Below are positions 1 to 5,108 of a stretch of DNA of 5,108 nt, piece after piece; within the stretch, counting starts at the first letter, position 1, and each line of letters begins with the position of its first letter. Below the pieces are notes generated by a model. It worked only from the letters and a program-made list of their open reading frames with translations, was not told the DNA's origin and ran no database searches. Position numbers and translations under genes: made by a program. The stretch is from Flavobacteriaceae bacterium (GTDB lineage Bacteria; Bacteroidota; Bacteroidia; Flavobacteriales; Flavobacteriaceae), in the NCBI GenBank assembly GCA_014239895.1, contig JAAZXZ010000168.1:1-5108 (forward strand), in the 5' to 3' direction.

Positions 1-2521
1 CATAAATATATAGTTCACTATCTAATATACTCTGATTTAATTTTTGAAGAACTTCTATATTTGTTACATAAATTGACCTTCCATGTGTGCCTACTATTAA
101 ATCATTTTCTCTTGGATGAATAACTAAATCATGAACTGGAGCATTTGGCAATCCACCACTGAAAGCAAAAAATAAATTTCCATAATCTAAAGATGCATAT
201 AATCCATGGTCTGTCCCCACGTATATAAGTTTTTCATTCTTTAAATCTTCAATTATTACATTAACTGGCTCATCAGGGATATTGTGACCTATCTTACTCC
301 AATTAAAACCATAATCTTCAGAAACATATACCATGGACTCAAAATTATCCCACCTATAACCATTTAGTGATAAATAAACTCTACTCTCTTTAAATTTTGA
401 AGGATATATTCCACTTACCCACATTTTTTTAGGCAAAGAATTACTAATATTTTTCCATGTAAAACCCCCATCTTTTGAGACATGAATTAAGCCATCATCA
501 CTACCAACATAAATTAAACCATACTTTAATTCAGATTCAATAATAGTAGTTAAAGTGCCATAACTTACATTACCTTTTATACCACCATTTGTAAGATCAG
601 CTGACAAGGTTTCAAAATCATTTCCTTGGTTTAAAGACCTATGAAATTTATTAGATCCCATATAAAGAATGTCTTGATTATGTCTAGATAAATAAATTGG
701 CGTTTCCCAATTCCATCTGTATGGTCTCTCTCCCAACTTGTGACTAGGAGTAATTCTTTTTCTTTCACCTGTTCGCGTATTAATTCTAGCATAATTTCCA
801 AATTGAGATCCTGTATACACTGTCTCGTTATCTCTAAAATCTATTTCAGTTTGCATACCATCTCCTCCAAAAATAGATTTCCAAGGATATTGACCTGAAC
901 TATGCCATCTTAAACTTGACTTATAATTTGATGGCCCCATCCATACACCATTATCTTGAAATCCTCCATAAACATTATATGGATCATTCATATCAATATT
1001 TATATCATAAAATTGACCTACAGAAGTACTATTATGTTTCATCCAATTCTTACCATCATCATATGAAATATTCAAACCACCATCATTACCTGCTATAAGA
1101 TGACCGGATCTATTAGGGTTTACCCACAAAGCTTGATGATCACCATGCATATTATCAAAGCCTATAGACTCCCATGTCTTTCCAAAATCAATTGATTTCA
1201 AAAGAGGAACACCCAATACGTATAATTTTGCTGGATCTTGAGGATCTACCCTAATTTCCCCAAAATAATAACCATAAGAGAAGTATAGATTACTTAATTC
1301 ATCCTCATTTGCCTTCTTCCATGTTATTCCATAATCTTGAGAAGAATAAACTTCAGCTCCTATTACTGGAGTTTCATAAAGCAAACTATTTGAATCTTCT
1401 AAAAATTCAACTAGAGAAATTGGATCAATACTTCCATCTTTAACTAATTTTTTTATTTTATCAGATTTGTATTCAGAAGGAAACCTATTTGATCTCAGAA
1501 ATTTATTTAATTTTTTATCAGATAATTTTAGAAAATCATTAATTGAAATATCTCTCAACATATCTTTAGTAAGATCATCATTCTTTTGTTCAGATGGAGT
1601 AGAAGCTTTTCTATCCTGATTATCTAAGATTGCATATATAATATTTGGATTTGATTTCGATATATCTAACCCAATTCTACCTGTTCCCTCTGTATCAGGA
1701 AACCCACTTAATCCACCCGATATCTTTTCCCAATTTTCACCACCATCAGTTGATTTAAATATGCCAGATCCAAATCCTGAACCATCAAAATTCCAAGCCA
1801 TTCTTTCTCTCTCCCACATTGATAGATAGAGAATGTCAGGATTAGATGGGTCAATGACTAAATCAATTGCACCTGTCATATCATTGATAAAGAGAGTATT
1901 TTTCCATGTAACCCCTCCATCGGTTGTCTTATACAAACCTCTATCCTTATTTGAAGAATATAAATGACCTAATGAAGCCACCCATATAATATTATTATCT
2001 TCTGGATGAATTATAATTCTACCTATATGATGAGATTCTTTTAATCCTATATTAGTCCAATCTTTTCCCCCATTAGAAGATTTATAAATTCCATTTCCGG
2101 AATAAGAAGATCTACTTGAATTCTTTTCACCTGTACCTACATAGATTATATCATTTTCCCAATCAACCTCAATATCTCCTATTGTCATCACCATCTGATT
2201 ATCAAAAATGGGGTTAAAGCTATTTCCATTATTTGTGGTTTCCCACAATCCCCCAGAAGCATATGCAACATAAAAATGAGATGGATCTTTTGGATTAACT
2301 GACAAATCAGTTACTCTTCCACTCATAACTGTAGGACCTATATTTCTGAAACTAATATTTTTTACTATAGAATTTTCTTCTAAGTAAACCCTATCTAAAT
2401 ATCCATTAAATCTTTCTTCAGTAGATGTAGCTAAGGGATAATTAGGTTTTTTATTCTTCTTTTGAGAATAAGCATTATTTATAAAAAATAATACTAATAA
2501 TAATTTTAATATTTTAATCAT
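1..2521 (-). CDS. Secreted VPS10/BNR-type beta-propeller protein (sortilin-like, 'glycosyl hydrolase' family), 3' end cut by window
   Basis: I translated the minus strand by hand from ATG at 2521-2519: 840 codons run without a stop or frameshift to the left edge, so the C-terminus is missing. Residues 1-20 form a signal peptide (MIKILK, hydrophobic core, cut near AYS-Q). The rest is a repeated beta-propeller with many Asp-box (S/T-x-D-x-G-x-x-W) turns: residues 148-155, 199-206, 257-264, 394-401, 443-450, 486-493, 682-689, 734-741 and a degenerate one at 777-784. The stretches around GGDGMQ (552-557), QDNGVW (522-527) and GTHGRSIY (811-818) resemble the large Bacteroidota proteins annotated as VPS10/sortilin-like or glycosyl hydrolase; from memory these are about 900-1100 residues. 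A Lys-rich, probably helical insertion lies at 303-380. The substrate is unknown, and hydrolase activity should not be assumed from the family label. An in-frame ATG at 2548, preceded directly by a TAA, would add nine residues (MNNKFKPNP). I prefer 2521 because it gives the compact signal peptide, but 2548 has the more AT-rich upstream context. Confidence 0.9.
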   Translation of the reverse strand, partial: MIKILKLLLVLFFINNAYSQKKNKKPNYPLATSTEERFNGYLDRVYLEENSIVKNISFRNIGPTVMSGRVTDLSVNPKDPSHFYVAYASGGLWETTNNGNSFNPIFDNQMVMTIGDIEVDWENDIIYVGTGEKNSSRSSYSGNGIYKSSNGGKDWTNIGLKESHHIGRIIIHPEDNNIIWVASLGHLYSSNKDRGLYKTTDGGVTWKNTLFINDMTGAIDLVIDPSNPDILYLSMWERERMAWNFDGSGFGSGIFKSTDGGENWEKISGGLSGFPDTEGTGRIGLDISKSNPNIIYAILDNQDRKASTPSEQKNDDLTKDMLRDISINDFLKLSDKKLNKFLRSNRFPSEYKSDKIKKLVKDGSIDPISLVEFLEDSNSLLYETPVIGAEVYSSQDYGITWKKANEDELSNLYFSYGYYFGEIRVDPQDPAKLYVLGVPLLKSIDFGKTWESIGFDNMHGDHQALWVNPNRSGHLIAGNDGGLNISYDDGKNWMKHNSTSVGQFYDINIDMNDPYNVYGGFQDNGVWMGPSNYKSSLRWHSSGQYPWKSIFGGDGMQTEIDFRDNETVYTGSQFGNYARINTRTGERKRITPSHKLGERPYRWNWETPIYLSRHNQDILYMGSNKFHRSLNQGNDFETLSADLTNGGIKGNVSYGTLTTIIESELKYGLIYVGSDDGLIHVSKDGGFTWKNISNSLPKKMWVSGIYPSKFKESRVYLSLNGYRWDNFESMVYVSEDYGFNWSKIGHNIPDEPVNVIIEDLKNEKLIYVGTDHGLYASLDYGNLFFAFSGGLPNAPVHDLVIHPRENDLIVGTHGRSIYVTNIEVLQKLNQSILDSELYIY

Positions 2522-2535
2522 TGGATTAGGTTTGA

Positions 2536-2685
2536 ATTTATTGTTCATTTAATTTAAAAAAAAAATTGCCAACTGAAAAATCAGTATCCTTTATTGAAGA
2601 AAATAATATTAGTTTTGATATAAATCCGTTGCGTTTTGAGATTGCATATAATAAGTCATTAGAAATTTTTAACAGATATAAATAA
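2536..2685 (+). other. Unassigned short open frame or gene remnant in the divergent spacer
   Basis: One plus-strand frame is open from just after a TGA (2533-2535) to TAA at 2683-2685. It contains no ATG; the only plausible start is TTG at 2566, just after an A10 tract, which would give a 39-residue product beginning LPTEKS and ending FNRYK. The product reads like ordinary soluble protein with mixed charged and hydrophobic residues, and the DNA is less AT-rich here than in the flanking spacer. It could be a small non-ATG-started gene or the 3' end of a gene whose front was lost. I do not recognise the sequence. A chance open frame cannot be excluded. Confidence 0.3.
2572..2585. repeat. Short inverted repeat ACTGA-aaaa-TCAGT
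   Basis: This is a perfect 5-bp inverted repeat with a 4-base spacer, 24 bp upstream of the possible ATG at 2548 of the minus-strand gene. Read on the minus strand, it is followed a few bases later by a T10 tract (2556-2565). It could be an operator or a weak 5'-leader hairpin for the propeller gene, or chance. It also lies inside the short open frame on the plus strand. Confidence 0.25.
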
Positions 2686-2694
2686 TCTTTATTT

Positions 2695-2719
2695 AAAATT
2701 ATTCTAAATAATTTTTTTT
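2695..2719 (+). terminator. AT-only hairpin with T-run, possible terminator
   Basis: Positions 2695-2703 (AAAATTATT) pair perfectly with 2707-2715 (AATAATTTT) around a CTA loop, and the T-run continues to 2719. The 9-bp stem lies ten bases after the TAA of the short open frame and just before the porin promoter, where a terminator protecting that promoter from upstream transcription would be expected. The stem has no G-C pair, so it would be weak, and such structures arise easily in AT-rich spacers. Confidence 0.3.
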
Positions 2720-2735
2720 AGTTATTAGTGTTGTG

Positions 2736-2743
2736 TATATTTG
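2736..2743 (+). promoter_or_regulatory. Probable Bacteroidota-type -7 promoter element for the porin cluster
   Basis: TATATTTG matches the Bacteroidota primary-sigma -7 consensus TAnnTTTG exactly. It lies 30 bp before the porin ATG, so transcription would start near 2750 with a leader of about 24 nt. No clear TTG -33 element stands at the expected distance; the region there is a T-run ending in TTAG (about 2716-2721). The -7 match and its position are directly seen, and use as a promoter is inferred. Confidence 0.6.
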
Positions 2744-2773
2744 CGCTATTAATAATCAGTCTAAATAAAAATT

Positions 2774-3868
2774 ATGAAGAATTTTATACTCTTAGCATTA
2801 TTATTTTGTTTAACTCCAGGTTTTGTTTTTTCGCAAAATGCAGCAGAAATACTTATGAATAAGGGTGATGGTTTAGTTATAGGAGGATATGGAGAAATTC
2901 ATTTAAATGTTAATGAGGACGCTAATAATAAAGTTGATGTCCACAGATTAGTTACGCTCTTAGGATACAACTTTAATGATAAAGTTCGATTTGTATCTGA
3001 AATTGAGTTTGAGCATGTTAAGGAAGTTTATGTTGAACAAGCTTTTCTTAGTTATTCAATCAAAGACAATCTTAATTTAAGAGCAGGATTAATGCTTGTT
3101 CCAATGGGAATTGTTAATGAGTATCATGAGCCTACTACATTTAACGGAGTTGAAAGACCAGGAATGGATAAATCAATTATTCCTTCAACCTGGAGAGAAA
3201 TAGGTTTTGGTCTTAATGGAAGAATGGACAATGCATCTTTAAAATATCAATTATACCTTTTTAACGGATTTAAGTCAGATGGTTTAGGCGGATCAAATGG
3301 TATAAGAAGTGGTAGACAAAAAGGAGCAGAGGCAATGTGGAATACTACTAACGTTTCTTTTGATCTTGACTGGTATGGTGTTAATGGTCTTAAATTAGGT
3401 TTTTCTGGTTATTTTGGAGACTCTAATATTGATGAAGGAGTTGATGTTCCAGGTGTTGGAATTTCAATGCTCGGTCTTGATGCTAGATATACTAAAGACA
3501 GATTTGGTATGAGAGGACAATATATAACAACTTCAATTGATGGTTCAGAAGAATATAATACAGCTTGGGAATCAGATCTTGGATCCAAAATGAACGGTTG
3601 GTATATAGAGACTTCATATAATCTAATGGGTTCAGATAAAACTGAAAGGCTTGATTTATTTGCTAGATATTCAAATTATGACACTCATGCAGGAGTGGCA
3701 GGTTCGTTAACTCGTAATGATGAATATAATAGAAATGTATTAACTACGGGTTTATCATGGCATGTAGCTAAAGGAGCTGCATTTAAAATGGATTATCAAA
3801 TTCTTGGGAATGAAGGTCCTGATGATAACACATCAGTAATAAACTTTGGGATGGGATTTTGGTTTTAA
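2774..3868 (+). CDS. Outer-membrane porin, OprO/OprP-like (phosphate-selective porin superfamily)
   Basis: This 364-residue protein is probably a beta-barrel channel in the outer membrane. Residues 1-21 are a signal peptide (MKNF, hydrophobic core, cut around FSQ-N). The mature part opens with GGYGEIHLN, a typical first strand of this superfamily, and continues in alternating polar and hydrophobic strands. The region KSIIPSTWREIGFGLNGR (about 133-150) resembles the conserved core of Bacteroidota porin O/P-like proteins. It ends in FGMGFWF, with the C-terminal phenylalanine used for outer-membrane assembly, so the protein appears complete. The mature protein has no cysteine and no haem motif. 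By hand count it has about 45 acidic and about 30 basic residues, so the family name 'phosphate-selective' should not be taken as its substrate. The start ATG follows an A/T-rich leader (ctaaataaaaatt), as is usual in this phylum. It is the first gene of a three-gene cluster. Confidence 0.85.
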   Translation: MKNFILLALLFCLTPGFVFSQNAAEILMNKGDGLVIGGYGEIHLNVNEDANNKVDVHRLVTLLGYNFNDKVRFVSEIEFEHVKEVYVEQAFLSYSIKDNLNLRAGLMLVPMGIVNEYHEPTTFNGVERPGMDKSIIPSTWREIGFGLNGRMDNASLKYQLYLFNGFKSDGLGGSNGIRSGRQKGAEAMWNTTNVSFDLDWYGVNGLKLGFSGYFGDSNIDEGVDVPGVGISMLGLDARYTKDRFGMRGQYITTSIDGSEEYNTAWESDLGSKMNGWYIETSYNLMGSDKTERLDLFARYSNYDTHAGVAGSLTRNDEYNRNVLTTGLSWHVAKGAAFKMDYQILGNEGPDDNTSVINFGMGFWF

Positions 3869-3901
3869 CCTTTCCTCTATTCTCATTTTGAAAAGATTAA
3901 A

Positions 3902-4432
3902 ATGAAAATTAAAAACATTATATTTTTATTAATTACTTCTATTTTATTTCTATCTATTAATCCTTTAGATAGAATTCAAAAAAAAATTGATAAAGAAATT
4001 AAGTCTACTTTTCAAATTGACAGCTATTTTTTAAAGCTTATCTCTATTGAAGATTCAGTTTCTAAATCATTACCTGTATTATTTAACAATAATTTTAAAA
4101 AGATATATAGCAATAAAACCTTAGTTGGATACTCATATTATTCAAAAGCACCAAGCTTATACAACCTATTTGATTATTTAATTATATTAGACAAGAATTT
4201 AAAAATTAAAAAGTCTAAAATTTTAATTTATAGAGAAGATTATGGAGGAGAAATTGCAAGTAAAAGGTGGCTTAGACAATTCACAGGAAAATCTTGGACA
4301 GATAAATTTATTTATTCAAAAGATGTATCGGCTATATCAGGCGCAACAATTTCTGTTAAATCAATGATAAATGCTGTTGAGAACTTTATGTCATCAATCA
4401 AAATATTAGATAAAAAAAATATTATAAGGTGA
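3902..4432 (+). CDS. Exported FMN-binding-domain protein (putatively flavinylated)
   Basis: This 176-residue protein has an N-terminal hydrophobic segment (about residues 5-20) acting as a signal peptide or membrane anchor, so the rest should lie in the periplasm. The C-terminal part matches the FMN_bind type of NqrC/RnfG-like proteins: a strand-rich core (DYLIILDKNLKIKKSKIL, 91-108), a segment YGGEIASKRWLRQF (114-127), then AISGATIS (144-151). In this family ApbE-type transferases attach FMN covalently to the Thr of a Dxx(S/T)GAT motif; here that would be Thr149. The usual Asp three residues before SGAT is Ser143, with an Asp at 141 instead. The gene lies 33 bp after the porin with no visible terminator, and its stop overlaps the next gene's start by 4 bp. 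A role in passing electrons across or outside the inner membrane is inferred from family and context. No ApbE gene is in the window. Confidence 0.8.
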   Translation: MKIKNIIFLLITSILFLSINPLDRIQKKIDKEIKSTFQIDSYFLKLISIEDSVSKSLPVLFNNNFKKIYSNKTLVGYSYYSKAPSLYNLFDYLIILDKNLKIKKSKILIYREDYGGEIASKRWLRQFTGKSWTDKFIYSKDVSAISGATISVKSMINAVENFMSSIKILDKKNIIR

Positions 4433-4920
4433 AGCTAAATGGTCTAATATATAATCTCCCTAGTGAATTAAGAAACTTAATAGTTCTATTTGTTATAGTA
4501 TTATCTACTGGCTATTTTGTTGGAGTAATGTTTATTGACCATACATCCTCTTTAAATCCAGAAGGAATCCAAGAGAATTATTTAGGTAATGAAGTCACAG
4601 AGCCTATGGACGTATTTAAGTTTAAAAAAAGTACTTATCAAATGTTTAATTTAATTCATACTCATGTGATTTCCATGGCAATCATATTTTTTATAATAGG
4701 GCTTCTGCTTTTGATAACTGATTTAAATAAATATTTGAAATTATTTTTAATTATTGAGCCATTTTTATCGATTATAATAACATTTGCAGGGATTTATTAT
4801 TTGTGGACAGGAATCCTTTGGATGAAATATGTAATTTTTATTTCATCTCTTCTAATGACATTGGTATATTTTGCTAGTGCTTCAATTGTCTTGTATCAGT
4901 GTGTTTTTGTAAAAAAATAA
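4429..4920 (+). CDS. Four-helix inner-membrane protein, possible redox partner of the FMN-binding protein
   Basis: This 163-residue protein starts with GTG at 4429 and overlaps the preceding TGA by 4 bp. No ATG precedes it in frame after the upstream stop (4411-4413), and the next in-frame ATG (Met34) would remove most of helix 1, so GTG is favoured. Four membrane helices are visible at about 17-37, 77-98, 102-125 and 132-157. Positive-inside reasoning (Arg15, Lys101/Lys104, C-terminal VKK) puts both ends in the cytoplasm and the 38-76 loop (PEGIQENYLGNE) in the periplasm. His38 at the end of helix 1 and His77/His79 at the start of helix 2 then lie near the periplasmic face and could bind haem or metal. 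Helix 3 carries Glu110-Pro111. I have no firm family name. The overlap with the FMN-binding gene suggests translational coupling and joint function; the electron-transfer role is inferred. Confidence 0.75.
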   Translation: MKLNGLIYNLPSELRNLIVLFVIVLSTGYFVGVMFIDHTSSLNPEGIQENYLGNEVTEPMDVFKFKKSTYQMFNLIHTHVISMAIIFFIIGLLLLITDLNKYLKLFLIIEPFLSIIITFAGIYYLWTGILWMKYVIFISSLLMTLVYFASASIVLYQCVFVKK

Positions 4921-4958
4921 ATACATATTTTTAGATATATCATATCATTATAAAATTG

Positions 4959-4966
4959 TATATTTA
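4959..4966 (+). promoter_or_regulatory. Possible -7 promoter element for guaB
   Basis: TATATTTA matches TAnnTTTG at all fixed positions except the last. It lies 23 bp before the guaB ATG, implying a very short leader. No convincing -33 TTG is present. Together with the unrelated function of the genes upstream, it suggests that guaB is transcribed separately. Confidence 0.4.
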
Positions 4967-4969
4967 CAC

Positions 4970-4988
4970 GCAATTAATTGATAATTGC
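4970..4988. repeat. Inverted repeat GCAATTA-attga-TAATTGC before guaB
   Basis: A perfect 7-bp inverted repeat with a 5-base centre ends one base before the guaB ATG and begins just after the possible -7 element. It overlaps the expected transcription start, so an operator bound as a dimer is as likely as an RNA hairpin that limits ribosome access. It is mostly A/T, and chance occurrence is possible. Confidence 0.4.
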
Positions 4989-4989
4989 A

Positions 4990-5108
4990 ATGAAAGATCA
5001 TCAGAAAAAAATAATAGGAGAGGCTCTTACCTACGATGATGTATTGCTAGTTCCAGCATATTCAAATATTCTACCAAAAGACGTTGATATAAAAACTAGA
5101 TTTTCTAG
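4990..5108 (+). CDS. guaB: IMP dehydrogenase, N-terminal fragment (3' end outside window)
   Basis: Thirty-nine codons are present before the right edge. After a short charged leader (MKDHQKK), the sequence EALTYDDVLLVPAYSNILP (about residues 11-29), followed by VDIKTRFS, is the characteristic N-terminal signature of inosine-5'-monophosphate dehydrogenase. This cytoplasmic enzyme oxidises IMP to XMP with NAD+, the first committed step to GMP. The CBS domains, catalytic cysteine loop and most of the barrel lie beyond the window, so completeness cannot be judged. The ATG is the only sensible start, and an A/T-rich leader precedes it. It lies 69 bp after the membrane-protein gene; the functions are unrelated, so this is probably a separate unit. 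Confidence 0.93.
   Translation, partial: MKDHQKKIIGEALTYDDVLLVPAYSNILPKDVDIKTRFS

Noticed and set aside
916..1098. A 60-codon plus-strand open frame rich in His and Tyr
   Set aside because: It lies wholly antisense to the well-supported propeller gene, and its composition is what the reverse strand of AT-rich coding DNA gives. No promoter or family resemblance was seen.
1..2521. Asp-box repeats considered as tandem DNA repeats or a sialidase
   Set aside because: The repeats are short protein turns with divergent DNA, not tandem DNA repeats. Asp boxes alone do not show a sialidase, and I did not see the sialidase arginine triad arrangement.
2679..2695. TAAATAA-tct-TTATTTA inverted repeat overlapping the stop of the short open frame
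   Set aside because: It is a purely A/T 7-bp repeat without a T-run, next to a longer hairpin. It is probably a by-product of AT-rich sequence.
3869..3901. Possible promoter or terminator between the porin and FMN-binding genes
   Set aside because: The 33-bp gap holds no hairpin and no TAnnTTTG element, so I treated the genes as co-transcribed.
4934..4946. GATAT-atc-ATATC hairpin after the membrane-protein gene, considered as the operon terminator
   Set aside because: The stem is only 5 bp, has one G-C pair, and is not followed by a T-run. I see no convincing terminator between 4920 and guaB.

Overview
The window looks like chromosomal DNA of an AT-rich member of the Bacteroidota, most likely a marine or host-associated flavobacterium. 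The reasons are the low GC content, the absence of clear Shine-Dalgarno sites before the genes, a TAnnTTTG-type -7 promoter element, signal peptides ending in '...SQ', and proteins of types common in Flavobacteriia. No mobile element, CRISPR array, tRNA or rRNA was seen.

Layout. Positions 1-2521 (minus strand, cut by the left edge) encode 840 residues of a very large secreted beta-propeller protein of the VPS10/BNR ('sortilin-like', 'glycosyl hydrolase'-labelled) type. This gene covers almost half the window. A 252-bp spacer (2522-2773) separates it from a divergent plus-strand cluster. The spacer holds an open but unassigned short reading frame (about 2536-2685), an AT-only hairpin with a T-run just after it, and a good promoter -7 element for the plus-strand genes.

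Positions 2774-4920 hold three co-directional genes: an outer-membrane porin of the OprO/OprP-like superfamily, a small exported FMN-binding-domain protein with an SGAT flavinylation-type motif, and a four-helix inner-membrane protein with three histidines predicted near its periplasmic face. The second and third overlap by 4 bp (GTGA), and the first and second are 33 bp apart without a visible terminator. I infer one transcription unit joining outer membrane, periplasm and inner membrane. A reasonable reading is an extracytoplasmic flavin-based electron-transfer module with its own porin. This is inference, because no substrate or partner can be read from the sequence.

From 4990 to the right edge is the start of guaB (IMP dehydrogenase), a housekeeping purine gene with its own probable promoter and a 7-bp inverted repeat directly before its start codon. 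It is probably independent of the three-gene cluster.
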